A stretch of DNA of 64,000 nucleotides from Flavobacterium hydatis (GTDB lineage Bacteria; Bacteroidota; Bacteroidia; Flavobacteriales; Flavobacteriaceae). Shown here in pieces: positions 52,822 to 61,484 of this stretch. The position numbers and the translations under genes are program-made. Positions within the stretch are counted from its first letter, which is position 1. Each line of letters starts with the position of its first letter. Below the pieces are notes generated by a model. The model searched no databases. It was given only the letters and a program-made list of their open reading frames with translations, and had not been told where the DNA came from. The stretch lies in assembly GCF_000737695.1 (NCBI RefSeq), contig NZ_JPRM01000019.1:22419-86418 (forward strand), in the 5' to 3' direction.

Positions 52822-53088
52822 TTATATTTTTTTGTATCTATTTATAAGTGCAAGTATGAGTAGTACGATTAGAAAAATTAGGATAGCTGGAATGAAAAGG
52901 AATCTCCAATCCAGCTCAATATATCCTGATGAGGCACTTAGAATTACTATACCAAAAGACAATAAGAAACAAAGGAGAATTGTTTTAAGTATAATTTTGT
53001 TTTTGGGAGAGATGCTTCTTGTCAGGTACTTTTTTGACAGAAGTACAAAATAATTGCTCTTTATAAAAATAAGTTTTTGGAATGCCAA
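52822..53088 (-). CDS. Possible small two-helix membrane protein
   Basis: An 88-residue reading that begins at a TTG; no ATG occurs in the frame. Two hydrophobic helices (about 33-52 and 60-80) and a basic end NRYKKI make it look like a membrane protein. Without a standard start or a recognised family it remains doubtful. Alternatively the frame may be a shadow or a degraded gene. Confidence 0.35.
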   Translation of the reverse strand: MAFQKLIFIKSNYFVLLSKKYLTRSISPKNKIILKTILLCFLLSFGIVILSASSGYIELDWRFLFIPAILIFLIVLLILALINRYKKI

Positions 53089-53157
53089 ACTTATAAATAT
53101 GCAACAGCGTATCCTTACGGGAATCCGTAAAGCGAGTTGATGTGATAAAATAAAGGT

Positions 53158-53826
53158 TTATATCAAGCCCAAATCCTTAGCAATTGCCACAAGATGCGTT
53201 GGGTTATTGGCTTTAAAGTATACTTTAAGTTTATTAATGCGTTTTTCGATAGTGCTTTTACTATTAGGAGTAATACCAACTTCTTTAAATTTAGCTTCCA
53301 TACTATCTTGAGAGACACCTATTGAAAGATATTTTATAAGTTGAATATCATAATTGTCTATTTCATTAGTCGTTTTATCCTGAAGAATATAGTTTAATTC
53401 TTGAGGAAGATATTTTTTATCCGAATTAAAAGCATTCAGAATTGCTTTTTTTAATTCAGGAATACTATTACGGCCTTTCATAACAAAGCCATTGATATTA
53501 TATTTATCAAAAAGAGATTTTATACGATAAGCTTTATCTTCAATAGAAAATGCGATTATTTTAATCTCAGGTAATAATAGTTTCACAGCAGCAATAAGTT
53601 CCTCGCCCGAATTTAGATCAGTTTTTCTATGATCAGGTTTAAAGGATAAATCAGTTATTAATAACTGATAAGGTTGATTATCAAGGATACTTTTTCTTAT
53701 TTTAAGTAAAGCATCATCACAATATTTAGCATATTCTATTTCGGAAACATTTAGTTCTTCAAGAACTCGAACAACTGCAACATCATTAAAATCTATATCT
53801 TCTGCTATTAAAACTTTTGTAAACAT
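53158..53826 (-). CDS. Response regulator with LuxR-like HTH
   Basis: A 222-residue regulator. The receiver domain carries Asp59 in LLITDLSFKPDH and acidic residues in VLIAEDID, with a Lys in FVMKGRN. The C-terminal HTH (about 160-215) has KYLSIGVSQDSMEAKFKEVG and STIEKRINKLKVYF, typical of the LuxR-type regulators that pair with TPR kinases. It starts 9 bases after the kinase stop, so the two are co-transcribed. Confidence 0.88.
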   Translation of the reverse strand: MFTKVLIAEDIDFNDVAVVRVLEELNVSEIEYAKYCDDALLKIRKSILDNQPYQLLITDLSFKPDHRKTDLNSGEELIAAVKLLLPEIKIIAFSIEDKAYRIKSLFDKYNINGFVMKGRNSIPELKKAILNAFNSDKKYLPQELNYILQDKTTNEIDNYDIQLIKYLSIGVSQDSMEAKFKEVGITPNSKSTIEKRINKLKVYFKANNPTHLVAIAKDLGLI

Positions 53827-53835
53827 ATGCGTATA

Positions 53836-55548
53836 TTATTTTGGAAATGAAATTTTAGCTTTTAGCCCTTTGTTAGGCTCAGATTCAAAAGTAAGTGTTC
53901 CTTTTATGCTTTGGATACGGTTTTCCGCATTCTTGAGACCATTTCTTAAATTTATTTTTTCACTAAAACCAATCCCATTATCAGAGTAACTTATTTGTAT
54001 TTGTTTATCATTTCCTTCAAAACCAATAATTACAAAAGTACATTGGCTATGTTTCTTCATATTGACAAGTAATTCTTGTAAGACTCTGTAAATTGCAATT
54101 TTCTTTTCAGTATCAATTTTCGACCAATTAATATCGTTATTGTCTTTAATAATTACGTTTATCTTATTGCTATTATAGCTAGATAACATTTCTTTTAATT
54201 CGCTTTCAAAAATTTCTCCCGTGTCTATAGTACTGTTTTGTCTGGATATATTTCGAGTTCCAGAATAAATAGTGTCTAAATTTGAAAGAAGAATTTCTTT
54301 ATTCTCTTCCGTAGATAAGTCTTTTGTTTCGGCCAAAACTATAGTATGATATACTTCATTGGCAAGTTCATCATGTAGTTTTTTAGAAATTCTAGTTTCA
54401 GATTCATAAATAGCAGCAGTCTTCTCCCTTCTTCCTTTTGTCGTTAAATAGTAGTAAAGAAACAAAAGCGAACCTAAAACAAGACCAATTACTATATATA
54501 AGGTTAGATTTCTGTTTTTTACTTTTTCTAATTGTAATGCATTTTCTGCCTTTTGAGCTTTTAATTGAAGGTTTTCTTCTCGGTCTTTTTTAGAATCATA
54601 TTTTATTTTTGCAAATTGGTTTTTTGCCTTTTGCCTTGTTTTGGTAATGCTGTCATTTATTTTTAAGAAGAGAAGAGTTTTATCTTTTAATTCATTGCCA
54701 CTAGAATTTTTTATTATTAATTTTAATGATACCAAACGGTCATCGACATTATTGACTTTAGTTGCTTTTTGATAAGCTAACTTAGCATATTCACTTGCAA
54801 GTCGAGGATTTTTATTTGAATATAACTCTGAAAGATGCATGTAACTAGTTGTTATTCCAAAATCATCATTTATTTTTTTTCGAATTGCTATTGATTGGTT
54901 TATATATTCTATAGCTTTTGGATTTCTTATTTTATAATATGAAAACCCTAAGTTATCTAGTATTCTAGCATGATTTTCAGAATCATCGGTAATATTTTTT
55001 TCTTGGTTTAAATGGCTAAGTATATCAGATGCTTTTATATAATCCGACTTGCCCATGTATGCTACAGCAATATTATTTTTGAGAACATATTTAGGAAGAT
55101 CTACTTCAACATATTTTATTGCTTGGTTATAATTATAAATGGCATCATCATATTCATGTAACCTTTCATAATTAATACCAAGTATATTATATACAGCACA
55201 CTTATAATAAAAGTTTGTTTCTTTCGTAAAGAAAGGGATTGCTTCAGTGGCATTAGTTTCACTACCAAAATAATCACCTTGTATTTGCTGAGTAACAGCC
55301 ATTTTTAATAATGAGTAAATTATTTTCTCCTTTTCATTAGTATTGCATACTAATTTGGATTTGTTGTAGTAATAAAAAGCACTGTCATAAGTTTTGTTAT
55401 TAAAATGCTTATCGGCTAGTGCTAAATAATCACTATAAAGGGAATCATCTTTTGCTTTTGTTAATGCGCTTGATTTTTTTTCACATGATGATATTACTAG
55501 AACTAGTATCAAAATAAAAATCGGGAAATGGACTTGTTTAAGTTTCAT
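53836..55548 (-). CDS. TPR lipoprotein sensor histidine kinase
   Basis: A 570-residue kinase. The N-terminus is a lipoprotein leader (LVISSCEKK, Cys22), so the periplasmic part seems lipid-anchored. TPR repeats (about 35-300, with SAFYYYNKSK and DAIYNYNQAI) form the sensor. A coiled segment, then a transmembrane helix at 348-368, leads to the HisKA_3-like box ISKKLHDELANEVYHT with His392 and an HATPase domain (VLQELLVNMKKHSQC, DNGIGFSEK). It lies upstream of the response regulator and about 57 bases downstream of the small lipoprotein gene. Confidence 0.9.
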   Translation of the reverse strand: MKLKQVHFPIFILILVLVISSCEKKSSALTKAKDDSLYSDYLALADKHFNNKTYDSAFYYYNKSKLVCNTNEKEKIIYSLLKMAVTQQIQGDYFGSETNATEAIPFFTKETNFYYKCAVYNILGINYERLHEYDDAIYNYNQAIKYVEVDLPKYVLKNNIAVAYMGKSDYIKASDILSHLNQEKNITDDSENHARILDNLGFSYYKIRNPKAIEYINQSIAIRKKINDDFGITTSYMHLSELYSNKNPRLASEYAKLAYQKATKVNNVDDRLVSLKLIIKNSSGNELKDKTLLFLKINDSITKTRQKAKNQFAKIKYDSKKDREENLQLKAQKAENALQLEKVKNRNLTLYIVIGLVLGSLLFLYYYLTTKGRREKTAAIYESETRISKKLHDELANEVYHTIVLAETKDLSTEENKEILLSNLDTIYSGTRNISRQNSTIDTGEIFESELKEMLSSYNSNKINVIIKDNNDINWSKIDTEKKIAIYRVLQELLVNMKKHSQCTFVIIGFEGNDKQIQISYSDNGIGFSEKINLRNGLKNAENRIQSIKGTLTFESEPNKGLKAKISFPK

Positions 55549-55605
55549 TTCCCGAAAATACTGAAATTAATTAAATTGAGGATTTATATTTAATTAAGAA
55601 ATTAA

Positions 55606-55785
55606 TTATGGTTTTGTCTTTGGTGGAGGAATTGGAGTTTGACCATTTGAACCTCCTCCAGTTTCATCTGGAGCATCTGCAGAAATTGTTAATTTACTTT
55701 TTTCTGTCGTTTCATCATCATTAGTACATGATACAAATGCGATACTAGTTAATACAAAACACGATATTGCTATAATTCTTTTCAT
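55606..55785 (-). CDS. Small Pro-rich lipoprotein
   Basis: A 59-residue lipoprotein. Leader MKRIIAISCFVLTSIAFVSC gives the lipidated cysteine at residue 20. The mature 39-residue peptide is acidic then Gly/Pro-rich (DETGGGSNGQTPIPPPKTKP). It lies directly in front of the TPR lipoprotein kinase in the same direction. It may be an accessory of that sensor. Not previously listed by ordinary length cut-offs. Confidence 0.6.
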   Translation of the reverse strand: MKRIIAISCFVLTSIAFVSCTNDDETTEKSKLTISADAPDETGGGSNGQTPIPPPKTKP

Positions 55786-56134
55786 CTTAGTTTATTTTTA
55801 AAATTTGACATAAGTCGCCCCATCCGATTTCTGAAATCGAAATTTTGAACTGATTTTTCAGACCGCTTCTGGCGGAATGTTTCTTGTTTTTTTGAGGGAA
55901 GTAAAGCGTGTAGAAACAGTATGATTTTTATTTATACTTCCCGGATAAACTCGGTCTTACGGTTTTACACACTTTTTTAAAGAACTAGTTTTGTACATTT
56001 GTTTTAACCTGCAGATTAAACCGGTAACTAATTCTGAGGCAAAGAAATGACAGCTTTGGCGGGGCATTGAGATGAAATTCCAGTAATGCTGATAATTCTG
56101 CTGATTGCTGCAAAATGTTTAACAATTCCGATAA
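55786..56134. other. Divergent spacer, TPR kinase and single-helix protein
   Basis: A 349-base gap with moderate G+C. The palindrome CGATTTCTGAAATCG near 55827-55841 is the only structured part seen. No TAnnTTTG box was found on either strand, and no coding or RNA gene. Confidence 0.45.
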
Positions 56135-57043
56135 ATGCTTATGAGTAAAATTACTTTTGAAGAATATAAAAATGCTATAAAAACAAAATACCAAACTTTT
56201 AAATTGGAAGAACCAACAGGTATTTTACTGAATCTTTCACCAGCACAATTGAGAAACTTATGTCTAATTATTTTTGATAGATCATTATCAGTAAATGATG
56301 AAAATACATTCAGAGTATTTCTAAACACAAAAGAAGGGGAGGATTTAAGGAGAGCTATAGAGAGATTTGAAATTGCAAAATTTCGACCTATCATTTCTTT
56401 CTTAACAGGGGAGAAAGAATCAGATAATCCAGCGAGGATTGAATTGGCAGCAATTTTGGTAGATTTTGAGAAGAGACCATATAATAGGTTTTTAAGAGAA
56501 GAATTGGTTATAAATACACCAAAATCTGGTTTGAGTGAGATTTCAGCACCTATCAAAAAAGATAGTGAATCACCATTTGTCAATAAAGATGTTCAGATTA
56601 ATTCTTTTGTTGCAAAGCCAAATAAGCCAATTTCAACAGTAATAATTTTTAAGAAACCTTATTTAATCTTATTGACATGCATTTTTATATTAAGCGGTTC
56701 ATTTGCAATTTGGAGTTTTAATGAAGAAGAAAACTGTATGGTTTGGAATAAGGATCATTATGAAGAAGTACCTTGTGAGAATGCATCAAATACAATGTCA
56801 TTATTTAGTCCAGTAGTTATGAAGAAAGACGAAGTATTAATCTCTAATTTCAGAAAAATTGAAGCTTGCGATACTACGAGTTTTTTTAAAATGGGCAAAC
56901 CCTGTATTTGGTACGGAAAATCATTCGATGGTAACTACGAGTATTTTACAGCACCAGGATTACATCCAGAAACAGGAAAGACATTAAGACCAATTACACA
57001 GTATATGATAGAAAAGCATATTCTAGATAAGAACAAGAAATAA
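56135..57043 (+). CDS. Single-helix membrane protein, flavobacterial family
   Basis: A 302-residue protein (or 300 from a second ATG at 56141). A cytoplasmic N-terminal half (about 1-165) with LSPAQLRNLCLIIFDRSLSV is followed by one transmembrane helix (about 170-190). The C-terminal domain has ENCMVWNKDHYEEVPCE, CDTTSFFKMGKPCIWYGKSF and YEYFTAPGLHPETGKTLRP. From memory, the last motifs recur in a family common in Flavobacteriaceae; its function is unknown. Monocistronic, with a terminator. Confidence 0.75.
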   Translation: MLMSKITFEEYKNAIKTKYQTFKLEEPTGILLNLSPAQLRNLCLIIFDRSLSVNDENTFRVFLNTKEGEDLRRAIERFEIAKFRPIISFLTGEKESDNPARIELAAILVDFEKRPYNRFLREELVINTPKSGLSEISAPIKKDSESPFVNKDVQINSFVAKPNKPISTVIIFKKPYLILLTCIFILSGSFAIWSFNEEENCMVWNKDHYEEVPCENASNTMSLFSPVVMKKDEVLISNFRKIEACDTTSFFKMGKPCIWYGKSFDGNYEYFTAPGLHPETGKTLRPITQYMIEKHILDKNKK

Positions 57044-57081
57044 AACATAGATATATACAATTACATTATCAGTTTATATAC

Positions 57082-57109
57082 AAAAAGCCAATCTTAAGAT
57101 TGGCTTTTT
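57082..57109 (+). terminator. Terminator after the single-helix protein gene
   Basis: A perfect palindrome (57082-57093 with 57098-57109, 4-base loop) then a T-run ends the transcript. The other 280 bases up to the sulfatase gene are A/T-rich without recognisable signals. Confidence 0.82.
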
Positions 57110-57389
57110 TGTTGTTTTACTTTCTGAAAAACAGGTGTTTATACGTTTAAAAGAGTTGTTTTATTATTGTTATTTTATTCTACTTATTTAAAGATGAAAG
57201 ACAAGATTCATAAAAAATAAAAAACACGAAGAGTATAAACTCAATTATACAATTACAAATCAGAAACATAATTATAAAGATAGTTTGCTAAGGAGCAAAT
57301 CTTTAGATTATTTTAAAATGATCAGCATTTATATTAAAGCAGAACACAAGTGATTATATTTTTTATTTAATAATTTAAAACGATATTCA

Positions 57390-58922
57390 ATGGACTTTAA
57401 AAAAAAGCTAGAACAAATTGGTCAACAGCCAGACATGATTCTTATCATTACAGATGAGCAAAGAGCAACGCAACATTTTCCGCCAGGATGGGAAGAGAAA
57501 AATCTTCCGACGCTCACATTTCTAAAAGAAAACGGATTCAGTTTCGATAGGGCATTTTGCAATACCTGTATGTGTTCCCCAAGTCGGGCTACACTATTTA
57601 CAGGAATGTATCCTGCCAAGCATGGAGTCAGTCAGACATTAACAGAAGGAGGACTTTTATCACCACAAGAACCAACACTCGATAACACCCTACCAAATAT
57701 TATGAATGTGCTTTGGGCAGATGGATACGATGTTCAGTACAGAGGGAAATGGCATATGAGTAAAGGAGTTGCACCCAATGGCACAAAGACCAATTACGAT
57801 GATTTAACACCAGCCGATATTTCATTATTTGGCGCAATGGGTTGGGTTGCTCCAGATGCAGGCGAAGATGTAAACCCATTAAATTTTGGTGGAGGTTATG
57901 CAAATCATGATGCAAGATATACGGCAGAAGCAATACAATATCTGAAAGAAGTAAAAGCAAGAAGAGCCGCAGGAGATTATAAACCATATTGTCTTATTCT
58001 ATCGCTTGTTAATCCGCATGATGTTTTGGCTTATCCAAAATCTGCGGGAACTTCAGGATACCATCCAGATAGTTGGTCAGGAAGAGAAATTGACCTTCCT
58101 GTTACAGTAAATGAAAATTTGCTAGAGAATAAGAAACCTATGGCACAGGAACAAATTTTAATTAACATGGCCCTTAGTTTAGGAGCAATAGCAACACCAG
58201 AAGAAAAATTAAATTATATTAATTTTTATGGATACTTACTAAGTCATGTCGATAAAGAAATTGGTTACCTAATAAAAGAATTATACAAAGAAGATGAAAA
58301 CGGAAATAAATTAGCAGACAGCGCAATTGTAACCTTAACATCAGATCATGGAGAAATGGGATTAGCGCATGGAGGCTTACGCCAGAAAACCTTCGTGGCT
58401 TACGAAGAAGCATTAAGAGTACCACTTGTAATTTCTAATCCTATTTTATTTAAAGATCAGGAAATAAAAAAATCTATGGCATTGGCAACTTTGGCAGATA
58501 TCATGCCAACATTCATAGAAATTGCCAATGTATCAAATCCGCCTACAGGACTTGCAGGAACAAGTTTACTACCCATTATAGAGCATGGAACGCCAGTTCA
58601 GGAAAGTATTTTGTTTACTTATGATGATATAAAGGCAGGATCAAATAGTAATTGGACAATTGTAAAAGCAGCTAACCGTATTCGTTGTATAAGAACAGAA
58701 AAATGGAAATTCGATTATTACTTTGATGCCTCAAGTGCATATTTCAAACAATACGAACTATACGATTTAGTAAATGATCCTTTAGAAATTACCAATCTTG
58801 CTTATGATCCAGGTTATAGTGAAATAAGAATGGAATTAGAAGAACAACTACATCAGCTCGAGGTAGACAAACTTTGGGTAAATGCCCCCACAGACGTTTT
58901 CAATACAGTAAAATTCAACTAA
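57390..58922 (+). CDS. Sulfatase without signal peptide (choline-sulfatase-like)
   Basis: A 510-residue sulfatase. The catalytic motif CSPSR at residues 62-66 has the Cys that is converted to formylglycine. DMILIITDEQR has the metal-binding Asp, and the later GKWHMSKG and TSDHGEMGLAHGG are typical of the family. No leader is visible, unlike the sulfatase at 7989, so it probably acts in the cytoplasm or is exported otherwise. The tail LYDLVNDPLEITNLA is standard. It is followed after 62 bases by a beta-rich protein, perhaps a partner. Confidence 0.91.
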   Translation: MDFKKKLEQIGQQPDMILIITDEQRATQHFPPGWEEKNLPTLTFLKENGFSFDRAFCNTCMCSPSRATLFTGMYPAKHGVSQTLTEGGLLSPQEPTLDNTLPNIMNVLWADGYDVQYRGKWHMSKGVAPNGTKTNYDDLTPADISLFGAMGWVAPDAGEDVNPLNFGGGYANHDARYTAEAIQYLKEVKARRAAGDYKPYCLILSLVNPHDVLAYPKSAGTSGYHPDSWSGREIDLPVTVNENLLENKKPMAQEQILINMALSLGAIATPEEKLNYINFYGYLLSHVDKEIGYLIKELYKEDENGNKLADSAIVTLTSDHGEMGLAHGGLRQKTFVAYEEALRVPLVISNPILFKDQEIKKSMALATLADIMPTFIEIANVSNPPTGLAGTSLLPIIEHGTPVQESILFTYDDIKAGSNSNWTIVKAANRIRCIRTEKWKFDYYFDASSAYFKQYELYDLVNDPLEITNLAYDPGYSEIRMELEEQLHQLEVDKLWVNAPTDVFNTVKFN

Positions 58923-58984
58923 AGATAATTAACGACATAGTAATGTAAAAAGGGAAACTAATTAATAATATAAAAACACATATT

Positions 58985-60019
58985 ATGTCGGAAAATTTAA
59001 AACAAGTAGAAAATGCAGTTAATTATATGGATTTTAATAATCCAAACGGACAAACAACTATACAAGGAATAAGAGGAGTTTCTGGATCTGAAAATGTTTA
59101 CATAACAGCAAGTTTGTTAGGACAAAATAATATTGTTCAGGGACTGATTTATGAAGGTAAGTTATTAGGTAATGGTAATGAGGGGAAATGGCATGTTATA
59201 AATTTCCCAAGTACCACATCAGAGATAGTTACCAATACCTCTTGTTATGGACCAAATAATGGGACTAATGGGAATATACAAATTGTAGGATCTTATAAGA
59301 TATCAACTTCTAGTGGAGGATTTCCAAGCGGAAATCTTGGATTTTATTATGAAGGACCACTCGATGGTTCAGGAATATGGACATCAGTAACGCCAAACGG
59401 AGGGAATACAAATAATGTATTCGTTCATAGCATTATGGGAGGAATTGCAGTTGGTAATTACGATGTAGAAAACGATAAGAATGGATATGCGTTTCTATAT
59501 GATATCAATACAAAAGAATATACAGAATTTAAATTGCCAGATTCATTAACCAATACATTGTATGGTATTTGGCATAACGGAGGTAATAGCTATACACTAA
59601 CAGGAGGATATACCAGTCCTAAATTCGGAAAACTAAGTCAGGCATTCCTGGTAGATTATGATTCTAAAACAAAACAGATTAGTAATCTAAAATCGTTTAG
59701 TTATAAAAACGAAATAGTCTTATCGATCATCACACATTTTGAAGGCATAACATCTTCTTCGGATAAAGGTTATAATTTGGCTGCCGATTGGATAACAATA
59801 AACGGAGAGGGTAGTGGCGCATCATTTGTTTCTGTAAATCGGAATTCTGATGGTACATTTGGAGAAGCTAATTGGGTAGATGTTGAATTTCCAGATTCAA
59901 GTATCACAAGTGCCAATACAGTATATAAAAATAATATATTAGGTATTTATGTAGTAAAGAATGATTCAGCTACAACAACAATTTCTTCATTCACAGCCAG
60001 AGTCGATATAGATAAATAG
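58985..60019 (+). CDS. Beta-rich protein, HAF-repeat/propeller-like
   Basis: A 344-residue protein without leader. The sequence has repeating beta blades with GIRGVSGSENVYITASLLGQ, GNYDVENDKNGYAFLYDINT, LYGIWHNGGNSYTLTGGYTS and QAFLVDYDS. The pattern of HAF-type or propeller repeats is reasonable, but the family is not confirmed. It follows the second sulfatase in the same direction with a terminator beyond; it could be a binding partner of that enzyme. Confidence 0.66.
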   Translation: MSENLKQVENAVNYMDFNNPNGQTTIQGIRGVSGSENVYITASLLGQNNIVQGLIYEGKLLGNGNEGKWHVINFPSTTSEIVTNTSCYGPNNGTNGNIQIVGSYKISTSSGGFPSGNLGFYYEGPLDGSGIWTSVTPNGGNTNNVFVHSIMGGIAVGNYDVENDKNGYAFLYDINTKEYTEFKLPDSLTNTLYGIWHNGGNSYTLTGGYTSPKFGKLSQAFLVDYDSKTKQISNLKSFSYKNEIVLSIITHFEGITSSSDKGYNLAADWITINGEGSGASFVSVNRNSDGTFGEANWVDVEFPDSSITSANTVYKNNILGIYVVKNDSATTTISSFTARVDIDK

Positions 60020-60068
60020 CTAATTAGATGCTAAGGCTAAGCAAGCTTTTAAGTATGAGTTAAAAAGA

Positions 60069-60096
60069 AAAAGCCCAATCGTAAGATTGGGCTTTT
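60069..60096. terminator. Bidirectional terminator before rplT
   Basis: A perfect 12-bp stem (60069-60080 and 60085-60096) with a GTAA loop and A/T flanks lies between the beta-rich protein gene and the converging rplT gene. Confidence 0.88.
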
Positions 60097-60136
60097 ATAT
60101 AATAAGTAAGTAATATAAATTGAGTTTATAAAACGT

Positions 60137-60481
60137 TTATTTTACTTTGTTAAGTATTGCTTTGAAAGCTTCTGGGTGATTCATTGCTAAATCTGCAAGA
60201 ACTTTACGGTTCAATTCGATTCCGTTAGCTTTTACTTTCCCCATGAATTGAGAATAAGACATTCCTTCTAATCTAGCTCCAGCGTTGATACGTTGAATCC
60301 ATAAAGCACGGAAATTTCTCTTATTCACTTTTCTGTCACGGTAAGCGTAGCACATTGCTTTCTCTACCGCATTTTTAGCAACTGTCCAAACGTTTTTACG
60401 TCTACCAAAGAAACCTTTGGCTTGCTTCATTATCTTTTTTCTTCTTGCTCTTTTAGCAACTGAATTTACTGATCTTGGCAT
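60137..60481 (-). CDS. rplT: Ribosomal protein L20 (bL20)
   Basis: The 114-residue L20 protein binds 23S rRNA early in 50S assembly. The sequence starts [20 protein letters not shown] and has [20 protein letters not shown], as is standard. It is the last gene of the thrS-infC-rpmI-rplT operon, 100 bases after rpmI. In some bacteria L20 represses this operon by binding a leader in the mRNA; no such leader structure could be confirmed here. Confidence 0.98.
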   Translation of the reverse strand: MPRSVNSVAKRARRKKIMKQAKGFFGRRKNVWTVAKNAVEKAMCYAYRDRKVNKRNFRALWIQRINAGARLEGMSYSQFMGKVKANGIELNRKVLADLAMNHPEAFKAILNKVK

Positions 60482-60581
60482 AATTTTTATGTGTTTTTGT
60501 AGATGGCGTCCCGAATTTAATCAAGGGAACTTATTGGCCATACTCCAAGGTTATTTTTAAATGTTTTAACCTAAAGAATTG

Positions 60582-60779
60582 TTAGACAATTCTTAATTGT
60601 TGTTTGATGCTTTTCATATCTGTTTTGTGAACTAGCGCTGAATGTGTCAAAGCTAATTTACGTTTTTTAGATTTTTTAGTCAAGATGTGACTTTTAAAAG
60701 CATGCTTTCTTTTAATCTTTCCAGAACCAGTAACTTTAAAACGTTTCTTGGCGCTAGATTTTGTTTTCATTTTAGGCAT
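60582..60779 (-). CDS. rpmI: Ribosomal protein L35 (bL35)
   Basis: The 65-residue L35 protein. [20 protein letters not shown] followed by a basic [16 protein letters not shown] region identifies it. It is the third gene of the operon. It is separated from infC by 134 bases that carry a simple-word repeat and a hairpin. Confidence 0.98.
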   Translation of the reverse strand: MPKMKTKSSAKKRFKVTGSGKIKRKHAFKSHILTKKSKKRKLALTHSALVHKTDMKSIKQQLRIV

Positions 60780-60823
60780 TTTTCCTAGTGTTTTAATTTA
60801 TTCTTACTTACTTATATTTTCAA

Positions 60824-60908
60824 AAGCTTTAGGCTTTAGGCTCTAAGCTTTAGGCAAAAGGTTACATTAACTATTTGCTTAAAGCTTATCGCTTATTGCT
60901 TAAGGCAA
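60824..60908. repeat. AAGCTTTAGGC simple-word repeat between infC and rpmI
   Basis: The words GCTTTAGG and GCTTAAAGC recur several times. An imperfect hairpin of 14-base arms (60844-60857 and 60875-60888) with one mismatch is present. It lies inside the conserved operon and could lower or set the ratio of infC to ribosomal protein expression. Confidence 0.6.
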
Positions 60909-60913
60909 ATAAT

Positions 60914-61468
60914 TTATTTTTTCTTCTTCGGAGCAATGAACATTATCATTCTCTTTCCTTCCAGAACTGGCATAGCTTCTACTTTACCGTACTCTTCAAG
61001 ATCGGTAGCCAATCTCAATAGTAAAATCTGACCTTGATCTTTATAGATAATCGAACGCCCTTTAAAGAATACAAATGCTTTTAGTTTAGCACCCTCTTTT
61101 AAGAACTTTTCAGCGTTCTTTCTCTTAAACTCATAATCATGCTCATCAGTTTGAGGACCAAAGCGAATTTCTTTCACCACAACTTGTGTTGATTTTGCTT
61201 TCAGTGCCTTATCACGTTTCTTTTGTTCGTAAACAAATTTCTTGTAATCCATGATTTTACAAACTGGCGGCTCTGCATTTGGCGAAATCTCAACTAGATC
61301 TAATTCAAATTGATCAGCTAATCTTAGAGCTTCAGCTATTTTAAAAACGCCAGGCTCTATGTTTTCGCCTACAAGGCGTACTTCAGGAACACGAATAAGA
61401 TTGTTTATTCTGTGTGCATCTTTTTTTTCTACGCGAGGTTGGTAACCTCTGTTGCTTCTTATTGCTAT
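60914..61468 (-). CDS. infC: Translation initiation factor IF-3, with probable ATA start
   Basis: IF-3 binds the 30S subunit and checks the start codon. The first ATG in frame (61252) would lose the N-terminal domain. The frame is open to the thrS stop and encodes [20 protein letters not shown] and [14 protein letters not shown], the usual N-terminal domain. The most likely start is the ATA at 61466-61468 (product M-A-I-R-S-N), giving 184 residues. Non-AUG starts are known for infC and allow self-control by IF-3. It lies 16 bases after thrS. Confidence 0.9.
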   Translation of the reverse strand: MAIRSNRGYQPRVEKKDAHRINNLIRVPEVRLVGENIEPGVFKIAEALRLADQFELDLVEISPNAEPPVCKIMDYKKFVYEQKKRDKALKAKSTQVVVKEIRFGPQTDEHDYEFKRKNAEKFLKEGAKLKAFVFFKGRSIIYKDQGQILLLRLATDLEEYGKVEAMPVLEGKRMIMFIAPKKKK

Positions 61469-61484
61469 GACTTTATAATTTAAG

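Noticed and set aside
60914..61252. IF-3 lacking its N-terminal domain as a natural short form
   Set aside because: The full N-terminal domain is encoded in frame upstream and fits the family; a non-ATG start explains the short call.
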